Positions 53,966 to 64,000 of a stretch of DNA of 64,000 nucleotides are shown piece by piece. How positions within the stretch are numbered: the stretch's first letter is position 1; every line of letters starts with the position of its first letter. This stretch comes from Diogma glabrata (taxonomy: Eukaryota; Arthropoda; Insecta; Diptera; Cylindrotomidae): contig OY856186.1 of the NCBI GenBank assembly GCA_963693315.1, positions 374,219,418-374,283,417 on the forward strand. The letters are read 5' to 3'. Under the pieces are notes generated by a model. That model had not been told where the DNA came from. It was given only the letters and a program-made list of their open reading frames with translations, and did not search any database. The translations under genes and the position numbers were made by a program.

Positions 53966-56139
53966 TAAAACTCTGCTTTACAGTGTTTCTAAGAACACAA
54001 GTATTTCTATTTCATCTACACTAAGTGTATGCCAAGTATGAAGTCGGGAAAAATGGTCGGAATCTGCGTCGGAAATCCAGACCACTAATTTCATCAACTG
54101 TGCAGTGGTGAAGTGTTAAAAGTTTTTTTTAATGAAAAACTTGTCACTTTAGAGATAAAAGAATCTATAGAAATTGAACAGAAGAAGAAAATCGAAATAC
54201 AACATATTTTTGATGCAGCATCAGGACAACTAATTCTCCTGCTGTCACCTACGATTGATGATTAGTTGATTTACTGATGCGGTTTTTTTATAAATCTAGG
54301 TAAATTTTGTGCTTTTTAGGTACAAGAGCTAAATCCATCCTGTCATGTTTATAATATTATAAGCAAGGATAAGATAAAACTATGATGACATCTTCTTTTT
54401 CTTGTAAATCATAAAACTCCTCTCAAATCAGTCAAATACTTTTCCTCTCATACAACTGATGAAAAGTTAATCGTAAACAAATACTCAAAGGTATAGGTAA
54501 AGGTTGTACCTTTTTTATTTCATTTTAATTCCAACAAAAATAGTGTAATCATCTTTCTAACACTTTCCGTTTATTAATTATTAAACATAAAAAGGATAAT
54601 GATTTTAATTAATTTTGATTTGAATAAATTATATCGTTATTAGTGAATTAGTGTTTCAATATTTTTTTTTAATTAACACTCAAAAGAAAAAGGTAAATAA
54701 AATCACAAAATTATGTTAAGTCTTAATCTTATTATTTGTGTTTATTTTACGATGATAATAAATATTTTAAAATTTAGATCGATAGGAAAAAAAATAATAA
54801 AAGTTTATGGAAAATGAACGATGATTGGCAATCGAAAATTTCAATTGAAATAATAAAATTTATGAGATGTGAAAAGGATCTTAAGTATTTTGAAACTGTG
54901 AATCGACTTTAGTGTATTTTAATTTTTATTATTTTGATTTCATGATAGGAATTTAATATATATATTATTTATGTTTAAAATAAAAGGTTGGTAGATTTTT
55001 CAAACTTTAATTTTTATATTACAAAAATCAAACTTTATAGTCATTCAACCGCAGTTGTAAATACATATTTGTAATTGAAAAAGGGAACTCCGTCGTCGTT
55101 TTATTCTCATGTATTGATTGATTTTTTAAAGTGTATATCTTTAGCATAAACATGTACTTCGTTTTTAACTTAATTTAACAAACTACCATTTTCCCATTAT
55201 TTTCATAATAATATAACAAAATTTTCCGATTCAATTTTCATGATATAGGTAGCTTTAATTTTAATTTTGACAGACTTTTAATTTAAAATATAGCTTCAAA
55301 GACTATATTATGAGAAGGATATTACTCGTTTGAGAAGATGAAAATAAAAAGCAACTTTGAGTTCTGGAAAAACAATTGTGGTATTTGTTATTTGAATCGT
55401 TGTTTAAAATATTTCAGATTTCTTTTTAAAATTAAAAATCAACTATTTGAAGAAATATTGACAGTCAGTACTCAGTCACCTTAAATGTGAATGAGGCATG
55501 ATTCATGAATATTATATTATTTGACGTTTTCTAAAAATATCCTACAGTCATTTAAAAATAAAAAAACGTTTGCAGAAGAAATCAAATTAATCGAGAAGGA
55601 TATTTACTGTCACAGGTTTTGTGGGTAAATGTATTAAAGGTTAACTAAATGAGATGAAATTCAATAAATTTGTCTCAAATTTGTTTTGCATCCTTTTCAG
55701 TGCTCAATCGTTCCAGTAACATTATTTCAATAACATATTGTTTTAAAATTAATTATAAACGTCAAAGAAAACCCATAAATTTCTATGTTTAAATATGTAT
55801 AATCGCTAGCCAGAAAATTAGATGTATTTATGTTAGTGTTGAAATCTGTTGATGGTGATTTTTCTTTATTATCAATTCTATGTGTTTTAATAATCATATT
55901 GCTGTCTATGGTGAAACACAGTATCATCAGAATAAGCAAAAAAAAATACGTTATTATCAGTCAAACATTTTTTTATGAGTGGTAAATATAGGTTAGACGT
56001 GTTTAAAAATATGAACAAAAAAATTAATTTAATTTAAAACTGAAAACTCAATTTGAAATTTTATTTCATCTAAAAAAGGTCAAACGTGAAAGAAAAAAAA
56101 ATTGTATAGTGGATTGGATGTAATGGATATAATGGAAAA
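53966..56139. other. Interval without a supported gene
   Basis: AT-rich, with short frames only. No repeat partner elsewhere in the window was recognised. Confidence 0.4.
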
Positions 56140-56285
56140 ATATGGAGGGGCTGAAATCTCAAGCTCTGAGATATCAAGACTACGGTCTGGGTTAAGGATT
56201 TTGATATAGTTTTCGGCAAAAAACTTTTATGAGGACATGGTTTTTAGTTTTGGGCAGCGAATACGTTTTATGGGTCCCATTGGAA
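56140..56285 (+). repeat. Dispersed repeat shared with 17.8 kb
   Basis: GCTGAAATCTCAAGCTCTGAG, ATATCAAGACTACGGTCTGG and CTTTTATGAGGACATGG match 17795-17935. Confidence 0.6.
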
Positions 56286-56414
56286 TACTGAATCTTTTAT
56301 TAGGGGATAACTTGGTGCATCTTTTCAAAACTATTAAATAATTGGTGAGACTACGGATAAAATAAATTATTTTGATTTGATTTATTTTAAACTTGCAGCA
56401 GTTGCTTATTACCT

Positions 56415-56512
56415 AGTGAACACATGTCATAAATATGACATCACACGAAGGTCATATATGCGTGTGTATGACCTTCGTGTAATGTCATGTTTATGTCATG
56501 TATTCACTGAGT
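56415..56512. repeat. 98-bp palindrome with ATGACAT motifs
   Basis: AGTGAACACATGTCATAAAT + ATGACATCACACGAAGGTCATA pairs with TATGACCTTCGTGTAATGTC + ATGTTTATGTCATGTATTCACT, with few mismatches and an ~8-base loop. It is short enough to be a small MITE. Confidence 0.8.
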
Positions 56513-58416
56513 ATTGTATATACTTTTGTAACAGTCAGTAACAATCTTTTTAGTTAATTCAGTTATGATTATATCAAAAGCTTGTTATATAGTTGTAGAT
56601 TTTGTTTTTGTTGATTTCAGAATTATAAATAAATCTATGATAGCAAAACTAATTTGAAAAATAGCTCAATAACACAAAAACCCTTGCAACAGGTTTTATC
56701 AATGTCGACCATAAAAACATGTACATACCAAAGTAATGTACGTACCAAAGTTTAATAAGAATTCAAACAAAAAATAATATAACATAGCTTGTTATCTATC
56801 AATCAGAAAATATAGGTTATTTAGGTATTCATCAATCATTCATACATTAATTTGATTTAGATAAAGATGAAATCGGTTTTTGCTCCCTTGATAACCTTTC
56901 ATCAATAAACGAGCTTTGTATCTAGGTCAACAGCGTGATATCAATATCGAGCTAAAATATATCTTTAGATAAACAAATTCAAACATGAAATACAAATAGA
57001 ATTTATTTTTGTTGATTTACAAAAAAACAACATATATGAATTTTTTTTAACTAAATCCTAACTGTATTCGAATTTGAAATTCTATCCCAAATCAACGTAG
57101 AACAAAAGAATTGTTTTTTTTCTCGGTTCATACAAAAACGTTGAAATAATTGTTTTCCTGGATTGAGATTAAAATAAAAGAAATGAACTCCACATTTCAT
57201 GAACAAAAGTGAATGATATAATCTTCTACTATTCCAAACTAATATTTGTTTAGGTACAACACAAAAAAAAAATTACAATAAAATTCGTTATCATTTTATT
57301 TTTAATAAAAAGTTGAAAAGGGCAATAACGAATTACGAAACCAACCGAAAATAACATCAAATTCCCTTTTTTGTTGTATATATAATAATCCAACACTGAG
57401 TTGTTTTTTTGGGCTTTTGTCATTCAAATTATTATTCAAATTAAAAAACAAAGATTTATTATTACGTTATAGCTTTTAAGAGATTCTTGTTAAGAAGGAA
57501 TTTATTATTATTATTGTTAAAAGTTTGAAGAGGATTGCCATTGGCTTTTGTTATCATTTGCTTTTCTCTTGAATTAATTAAGAAGATTCGAACCCTAGAT
57601 TACGAGTAGGGAATACTTTTGTTTAGCAAAGATCTTTTCTGTACTTAGTAAAATTTAAAACGAAAATTTCTTTGACAACAAATTTATGTATTTTTATTAT
57701 TCATTAAAATATCACAATAATCCCAGTTCAGTGGACCAATGACTAAAGTTTATTTTTGGTTAAAAGTATTGATTGTATTTATTTATATGCGACATTTGAA
57801 ATATTTGATATTACATCATTACCTTAAGCCTTACCCGGGCCAGTTGTTTAGTGTTATGGGCAAAATCTAATGTAATACAAAATAATTTTACGCATTCTTC
57901 ACTACCAACTACTTAAACGACATATCGATGTGTTGCGAAGGCATGCAACTTGAAAAGTCTTCGAGCCCTGATAGTATTCTTCACATAACTTTAAAATATT
58001 TTACCAGCGAGCTAGTGATAGTTGTCATAAAAATTTAATCTATTGCATCTATAAGGTATTTCTATATCAAAGAAAGGAGACATTAATTAATTACATTATA
58101 TTACATTTATTTTTATATATTTATATTTATTGGTGTAGTTTAAATTATATTATTTGATAATTTTTGTTGTGACATTGCTCAGTCTTTTAGCTATATTTTT
58201 TGAAGTAAAGCCTCTTTAGGCGCGTTATGAGAATTTTGCAACGGAAGTAATGAAACTAAAAAACGAATATAGTATTCGGCAAATATACGATACAATCCGA
58301 TCATGACACACATATAAATGTCAAGTCATTCATTTGTTCATTTGTTATTATATTTTTTATTCACTTATTCAGTCTCGTACTAAATGTTATATTGTTGGAT
58401 GTGTCGATTGTAGATG
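56513..58416. other. Interval without a supported gene
   Basis: AT-rich. AGATTCGAACCCTAGATTAC near 57586 resembles an inverted B box, but no A-box partner was found. Confidence 0.35.
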
Positions 58417-58917
58417 GTGGTCATGGTGTGGTCATGGTGGTCATTGTGGTCATGGTGGCCATGGTTGTCATGGTAGTCATGGTGGTAATAGTGGTCATGG
58501 TGGTCATAGTGGTCATGGTGATCATGGTGTTCACGGTGGTCACGGTGGTCATGGTGGTCACGGTGGTCATTGCGGTCATGGTGGTCATGGTGCTCATGAT
58601 AGTCATGTTGGTCATGACGGTCATGGTGGTCATAGTGGTCATGGTGGTAATGATGGTCATGGTGGTCATGGTGTGACCACCGTGAGTCATGGTGGTCATA
58701 GTGGTCATAAAGGTCCTGGTGGTTATGGTGGTCATGGTGGTCATGGTAGTCATGGTGGTCATGGTGGTTATGGTGGTCATGGTGGTCACGGTGGTCGTGG
58801 TGGTCATGGTGTTCACGGTGTTCATGATGGTCATGGTGTTCACAGTGGTCATGATGGTCATGTTGGTTCATGATGGTCATGGTGGTGTCACGGTGGTCAT
58901 GGTGGTCATGGTGTTTA
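58417..58917 (+). repeat. GGTCATGGT 9-bp minisatellite
   Basis: About 55 imperfect copies of GGTCATGGT. A multiple-of-three period keeps all six frames open, giving Gly-His, Val-Met or Met-Thr repeats. At about 58665-58685 GGTCATGGTGTGACCACC shows one unit inverted, a local hairpin. No signal peptide, splice site or flanking coding sequence supports a protein. The strand bias (G/T on +) is extreme against the surrounding AT-rich DNA. Confidence 0.9.
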
Positions 58918-58950
58918 GAGATTGCATCCCGGGCTTTCCCGGGCGGGAAA
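58918..58950. mobile_element. Possible isolated hAT terminus
   Basis: AGAGATTGCATCCCGGGCTTT + CCCGGGCGGG resembles the TTGCAA(T)-CCGG-type hAT termini seen at 8.1 kb. It abuts the minisatellite, and no partner end was found in the window. Confidence 0.35.
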
Positions 58951-58979
58951 AAATATTTGTGTTGATTAAATTTGTTTTG

Positions 58980-59525
58980 TTAAATAGAAAAATGAGTGCG
59001 TGTAATCTTTGCACGCGGTTGAAATAAATTTCTTTGGCTACTGTGGCAGGTATTAATAAAAAGATGAAATATAAAATAAATATGTCACATTGCAATTTAG
59101 AGTTGCATTTCTTGATAATACAATTTACAGCATGTGTAATAAAAAGCAATATTTACATAATGTATTGCAAAGTCAATTCAATTATTAGCATAATTGAAAT
59201 ATGAAATTAGAGGTTTATGACAAATTTGGTAAATTTATTGAAAAATGCAACAATTTTTGTACCAATTGTTAAATTAAGTGGACATGTATTCATCGTGAAA
59301 TTTAATTTGTAATACGTTGTAAGACTTTGTAAAACATGTAAATATGGCTTTTTATTACACATTGTTGTAAATTATATTATCAAGAATATTAGAAAGAAAC
59401 TCTAAATTTCAATACTACATATCTATTTTATTTTATATTTAATATTTTTAGTAATACCTACTGCAGTGGCCAAAGAAGTTTTACTTCAACAGCGTGTAAA
59501 GATTACGCACTTCATTTAATAAAAA
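58980..59525. repeat. Palindromic MITE-like element, ~545 bp
   Basis: Left AGTGCGTGTAATCTTTGCAC + GCGGTTGAA... pairs with the reverse complement of ...CAACAGCGTGTAAAGATTAC + GCACT at the right end. Pairing continues inward through CTTTGGCTACTG, ATTTAGAGTT, CTTGATAAT and TGTGTAATAAAAAGC to a centre near 59253. Divergence between arms is moderate. It separates the minisatellite from a LINE remnant. Confidence 0.8.
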
Positions 59526-60500
59526 GTGTTGTGTTATAGGAATCAAAAAATGTGTCACAAAAACACAAAAACATGCGTGGAGGGGTGTTGGTGGACGCTT
59601 TTTTTTTAAATCTTTGAGGATTGAAGGCACTCGAGTCTATTGATTCAGGCAAATCATTCCATTTGTACGATGTACAGACAAAGAAATCTCTTTGCATTTT
59701 GTCACTATGACAGTGAGTAATCTCGACAGTTTGACTGTTTGCACAAACCGATTGACAAGTAAAACGGGGAAATGAATATGTTTGAGGCATGATGGATCTG
59801 ATTTCATCCGAGTACTGCTGGTGACGATATTTATAAAAAAACGAGATCAGAAACAGTGCGACGATGTTGTAGAGAATCAAGATTTAATGTTGAATTTCGA
59901 TCACCAACAATTCGTATTGCTCGCTATTGAACAGAGTCATAAAGAGCTGGGATGGAAACAGATGCAGCGCTCTAAACTTGACAACAAAACTCCATACAAG
60001 GACAAATATAGGACTTATAGGAAGCCATGTTTTCTTAACATGCTCTTTACCATCGAAATTATATGATTGTTCCATAGTAAGTCATAGGACATTGTGACTT
60101 CCAATAAACGAATGTTTTCACATTCGTCTATTTGTTCGGGACACATACGGTCTTTGATCTGTAAACAATCAATAGCTGTGTTTTAATGGAATTAAAATGG
60201 ACCAAATTTTTGTCACCCTAATTGGCGACTTTTTCTAGGTCCTCGTTTACATTTATGGCAGCAACACTCCGAGCGGGATTTATTCGTTCATGGATTTTAC
60301 TCTTTGAAGGTAGGGCGACATATGACTTGTGCGGTGTACTATCATCTGCAAAACTATTTATCGGATTGCTGGTAATTTTCAACAGTTGGTTGATATAAAT
60401 TAAAAATAAAGTGGGGAATAAAACTGAGAATTGGGGTACACCGGCATTAGTTAATTTAGACTCAGAATAAAAACTATTTATGGATACCGAAATATATCGG
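59526..60500 (-). pseudogene. Decayed CR1/jockey-type LINE remnant
   Basis: On the reverse strand: LTNAGVPQFSVLFPTLFLIY, INSFADDSTPH (catalytic ADD kept) and HFNSIKTQLLI, then ENIRLLEVTMSYDLLWNNHI, NLDSLQHRRTVSD, and finally MQRDFFVCTSYKWNDLPES. These follow the same order as the 62.7-64 kb LINE (AGVPQGSALSPTLFLIYIND, FADDST, RLLGVEIENNMKWNSHI, LDSLQHRRNVAD, FQRDFFNRVSHLWNALP). A stop at about 60220 and several frame changes make it inactive. It is probably 5'-truncated near 60500. Confidence 0.8.
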
Positions 60501-61204
60501 TTAGACAGAAAATTTAATTCAAATTCAAAAACACGAAGGAGCTATAACAAACGAATACGTTCCCGAAAAAAATTTATAACACTTGATAAACGAAAGTAAT
60601 AACATGGAGTGAAGCGAAACGAGAATTCAATTCATGAAACTTGGATTTAGTAGTCCTTAAACAGGGTAATCTGATTTGTAGCTGTTCAAACAAATAGGGC
60701 TCAGATCAGGGTATACAATAATAGGCAAAATTAGATATAATTCCTGAAAGGGGTTCGGATGTAAAATACCCTATTAAGGCTAGCCGTTACACCCTTATTC
60801 GGTCCGGATTATAATAAAGCGTGTCTGAATAAAATACTAGTAGGGCAATTTGCCGTAACTTTCATTTAAATGTTTGTGTTTAATCGAAGAATTTATAACC
60901 CACGATAGATCCAAAACCATATTTGGGATGTTATCTCAAAACCTAAGGATCAAAGAATTAAATATAAAATTTCCATATTTTTTTTTTAAAATTATAATAC
61001 TTTCAAGACACCCCATCCCAATCGAACGAGTTAAAGAAATTTAGTTTGACACCTCTGGCACCTCAAAACACAAGGCTATTTCAGAGTCGCTATAGATTTC
61101 ATTTCATGTTTACAGCGTTTACAACTATTGTAAATCGTATGGTTAATTGTATTTGGTGAATTACGATCGTAATTAAATCTGGAAAACAATACAAAAAACA
61201 GAGT
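60501..61204. other. Interval without a supported gene
   Basis: Unusually less AT-rich in places (60680-60820), but I recognise no frame or repeat. Confidence 0.35.
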
Positions 61205-61665
61205 TTATAACGCTCCTTATATCACTCCTTTACTCCGTTTTTTTTAAGCGAGTAACTTAAAAAAATACAACACTCCCAACAGGAAAGAAAATAAAACAAT
61301 ATCGTTCTTACTCCTAATACGAAATAAATATTTTCCTTCAAATACTCACACATTTATTTTTGCTTCAAATTTGATGCTTTCCTACATAAATAATAAATAA
61401 TTTTTCTGAGTATTTATTGTTATAAAAATTAATAAAATGTATGACGAAAAAGTACTAACTTTCTTCTTTTGCAAATGGAATGTAAGAAATGAAAATGGAA
61501 TGAAAAAAATAAAGGAGTGAAATCAAAATAATAAAAATTTTACTCCTACGAGGAAGAACAATATTGAAATCGTAAAAGTTTTAATTTGTAAATACTAATT
61601 TGAGGAGTGTAATTGGTGCTCGAATATAATATAAAAATATTGTTTTCATTTTCCACTCCTTGCCC
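61205..61665 (-). repeat. Dispersed ~440-bp repeat, inverted copy of 53.5 kb
   Basis: Reverse complement of 53530-53965 with many substitutions. TATCACTCCTTTACTCCG and AAGCGAGTAACTT mark the outer end. Confidence 0.65.
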
Positions 61666-61724
61666 CTCAATACATAGAGTTACAAATTCGGCAATGTGCT
61701 ATAGTTTTCTTTGCGTATTACTAT

Positions 61725-61990
61725 GATTCTACATAATTGCAATGAAATACAAAACAAAATTCTATTCGAAATCAATTTTTCCTATACAATATTTCAAAAC
61801 TTTGCATTGTTTCCAAAAAAGGGTTAAAGCAAAAAACCAAATCATAAAAACAAAAAAAAAGGAAATAAAATATATCCAGTTTTCTTTCCAAAGAAGTTGA
61901 CTTCTCGAATAATTGAGAAAAATTTTATATAAGAAAGTCTTCTAGCAGAACGAGAATTTTTTAATTTAAATCAGACTGCAACAGTGTAAA
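61725..61990 (+). repeat. Dispersed repeat shared with 16.5 kb
   Basis: TTCTACATAATTGCAATGAAA, TACAAAACAAAATTCTATT and AATCAGACTGCAACAG match 16501-16715 in order. Confidence 0.55.
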
Positions 61991-62684
61991 TAGTTTAAGC
62001 AGAATTCGATTATATTAAGTGAAATTAAGTGTAATCGGAACGCTGTATCGTAAACGTAACATATAACTGTGTAAATAGAAGTAAAGTTATTTTAATTGTG
62101 AACAAAACTTTTAATTGTTGTTGAATAAAAATATTTTGTGTATTATTTGGGACGGTGTGAGCTAGAAGTTTCTACAATCAACTGTTGGAGTTTTGGAAGC
62201 TGTTGAATATTCATGTTAAAGAAAACTTTTTGCATAATTGTTTTCCTGTTCTTGCGAAACAATAGCGGTGTTGAACACTTATTAAAACCTGTTGATTTTG
62301 CTTATTAATCAGTGATTGAATCCAGAAGGAGTTTTGATAAATTATGTATATATAGAATTGAGAGTAATCCCAACTCAAAAGCAGTAGAAGAACATGAGAA
62401 TGTTCATTTAATTTGCTATGACTTTGGATTTAAGCAAACTTTTTAATCGCCAAGTTATGAAGTTAAGGGGCTGTGCCATGCACAAACACATAAGGCATCG
62501 ACACATCGGTATTACACACCAAGGAATTCAAAATTTAGAATAAAATTGAATTCTTCCTTAAAAAATCGACCTTTAGTATGACACCAATATCTGAACGCGA
62601 TTAGAAATCAGTTAGTTTTTGTTAAAAAACGATGAGCCAAAATTAGAATTTTCTTAACAGCTACAGGAAATGCAGTTTTATGAT
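61991..62684. other. Interval without a supported gene
   Basis: AT-rich left flank of the LINE. Confidence 0.4.
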
Positions 62685-62806
62685 TTTTTTTTTTTTTTTT
62701 TTATTCAAAGTTAGGCATGTTTAGTGTTAATTATAATAAATTATAAATTAACGTCTCTGAATATCCGAAGATACCATGCCAACTAGGGATAAGAATGGAA
62801 TGCAAA

Positions 62807-63085
62807 TTAAGATTCTCTGAGAAACTTATGAACGTTAACTTTAAAGCCTTGAGGATTAAATTCATCAGGGAAAACCCAGGAAGGTAAGGCATTCCAAAGA
62901 TGAGAGACTCTGTTGAAAAAGTCACGTTGGAAGGCTACAGTTCTACACCTAATTATTTGAACTGTAAAGGGATGCGCTGCTACGTTTGCTCTGGTGGGAC
63001 GCGAAAGGTTTGCTGATTTAGGTAAAATCGATTTGATCTCTTCAGAAGCTCGTTCATCCATAATATATTTATAAAATATAGTCAA
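62807..63085 (-). pseudogene. LINE C-terminal part after a frameshift
   Basis: The frame starting LTIFYKYIMDERASEEIKSI continues the RT protein after HRRNVAD, one frame off. It ends FQRDFFNRVSHLWNALPSW then FPDEFNPQGFKVNVHKFL and a stop. FNRVxxLWNxLP is the usual end of this LINE group. One indel at about 63083 therefore breaks an otherwise good copy; a sequencing or assembly error is possible. Confidence 0.8.
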
Positions 63086-64000
63086 TCAGCAACATTTCTT
63101 CTGTGCTGCAAGGAATCAAGACCGTTAGTAAGACTTGGGTTACCAATGAGCTTAATAGCTCTACGCTGTACAGAATCAAGGCAGTTGAGACTACTCAAGT
63201 AAGCTCCACCCCATATGTGAGAACAGTATTCCATGCAGGGACGTATAAAAGATTTATAAACTAAAAGAAGTTGTTCGCTATCGAAAAACTTACGACATCG
63301 CCCCAAAAATCCTAACTTTTGAACAGCATTCTTAGCCAGATTAAAAATATGAGAATTCCACTTCATATTATTTTCAATCTCAACTCCTAGAAGTCTGACA
63401 GACTCATTCTCTAAAAGATTTTTGGGGCCAAACGTTAATGGAAAAGGATTGGGTGTCGTTATTCTAGAAAAATGACAAACCTGTGTTTTGCTTGTATTGA
63501 ATTCAACACTGTTAGCAATACCCCAATCCATAATTGTTTTAAGATCAGTGTTAAGGGAATCTATCAATTTTGACCTACACTCACTAAGCGCTAAGGGTGT
63601 ATATAATTTAAGTGCTTCATGAGACGCATGAAGCGTGCTATCATCAGCAAAACTATGTATAGGATGAACCGTTGAGTTCAACAAATCATTAATATAGATA
63701 AGAAAAAGAGTTGGTGACAAAGCGGAACCCTGAGGAACTCCTGCATTAGTTGAAAAAGTATTCGATGATACACCGTCAACATTGACCCGAAATTTTCGAT
63801 CGGATATAAAACTCTGTGTCCAAGATATAAGCTGCTCGTCTAAACCATAGGATCTCAATTTGAATATAAGGTTGTTGTGCCAAACTTTGTCAAATGCCTT
63901 GGAAATATCAAGAGCAACACCGAATGTTTCTCCAAAGTTTTCAAGCGACTTGTTCCAGATATGAGTGACAAAAGACAGCAAATCTCCCGTCGCTCTTCCT
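63082..64000 (-). CDS. LINE reverse transcriptase, partial
   Basis: The frame is open from the window edge (GRATGDLLSFVTHIWNK precedes the listed start) to a stop at 63082. Motifs by residue from 63981: ALDISKAFDKVWH at 23-35 (first catalytic Asp), AGVPQGSALSPTLF at 80-93, FADDST at 111-116 (catalytic ADD), FNTSKTQVC and RLLGVEIENNMKWNSHIF. It then reads YCSHIWGGA and LDSLQHRRNVAD, where the frame breaks. All catalytic motifs visible are intact. The product would copy its own RNA at the nick site, but the break at 63082 separates it from its C terminus. Confidence 0.85.
   Translation of the reverse strand, partial: GRATGDLLSFVTHIWNKSLENFGETFGVALDISKAFDKVWHNNLIFKLRSYGLDEQLISWTQSFISDRKFRVNVDGVSSNTFSTNAGVPQGSALSPTLFLIYINDLLNSTVHPIHSFADDSTLHASHEALKLYTPLALSECRSKLIDSLNTDLKTIMDWGIANSVEFNTSKTQVCHFSRITTPNPFPLTFGPKNLLENESVRLLGVEIENNMKWNSHIFNLAKNAVQKLGFLGRCRKFFDSEQLLLVYKSFIRPCMEYCSHIWGGAYLSSLNCLDSVQRRAIKLIGNPSLTNGLDSLQHRRNVAD

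Larger units (their letters stand above)
62685..64000 (-). mobile_element. CR1/jockey-type LINE, 3' part, cut by window edge
   Basis: Reverse strand: reverse transcriptase frame, C-terminal region, a ~100-bp 3' UTR containing GTATCTTCGGATATTCAGAG, and a tail seen on + as T18 (62685-62702). The 5' part lies beyond 64000. Same family as the remnants at 35.0 and 59.5 kb. Confidence 0.85.

Noticed and set aside
57586..57605. Inverted B-box-like sequence
   Set aside because: No A box at a suitable distance and no match to the tRNA-like unit.
58334..58880. Long Gly-His, Asp-His-His and Met-Thr rich ORFs on both strands
   Set aside because: They are translations of a 9-bp minisatellite in different frames; no splice, signal or flanking coding support.

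Overview
The window is AT-rich animal nuclear DNA, most likely from an insect or another arthropod. The evidence is GT/AG-bounded exons with AT-rich introns, a near-perfect pentanucleotide array that differs by one base from the arthropod telomere unit TTAGG, a Ty3/gypsy-type LTR element with a 4-bp target duplication, CR1/jockey-type and RTE-like LINEs, and many hAT transposons. No species can be named. Only two convincing host coding pieces are visible: a spliced membrane-protein 3' end near 12.5-13.0 kb (+) and a 313-bp coiled-coil exon at 25.2-25.5 kb (-). Almost everything else is mobile or repetitive DNA.

Layout. 0-0.73 kb: (CATAA)145 array, telomere-like in orientation if base 1 is a chromosome end. 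3.1-5.4 kb: element with 480-bp inverted terminal arms and an internal ~149-bp tandem array. 6.1-6.75 kb: old imperfect palindrome. 8.1-9.6 kb: decayed hAT inside a ~73-bp tandem array. 12.5-13.0 kb: 3' end of a host gene. 13.6-20.2 kb: dispersed repeats, a 330-bp palindrome and an A-rich duplication. 20.5-24.6 kb: complete but internally deleted LTR element with matching 806-bp LTRs. 25.2 kb: host exon. 27.5-30.5 kb: LINE with a 945-codon uninterrupted ORF (-). 32-36.3 kb: repeats and a deleted LINE. 36.9-48.8 kb: a nest of hAT elements. 48.8-49.3 kb: 565-bp palindrome. 50-57 kb: short palindromes, a 55-bp tandem array and dispersed repeats. 58.4-60.5 kb: a 9-bp minisatellite, a palindromic MITE and a decayed LINE. 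62.7-64 kb: 3' half of a LINE running off the right edge.

The most remarkable region is 36.9-48.8 kb. Four hAT-type elements there show 8-bp target duplications (three exact, one 7/8), and a fifth sits inside (TA)n. They are nested several levels deep, and the outermost element is itself inserted into a ~500-bp repeat unit that carries a tRNA-like module with pol III A and B boxes. Head-to-tail copies of that unit lie inside two different hAT elements. This tRNA-like, tandemly arranged, hAT-associated repeat is the best candidate for something undescribed. Reading order from nesting: unit, then hAT-A into it; hAT-B, hAT-D and an RTE fragment into hAT-A; hAT-F into hAT-D; hAT-C into the unit array inside hAT-B.
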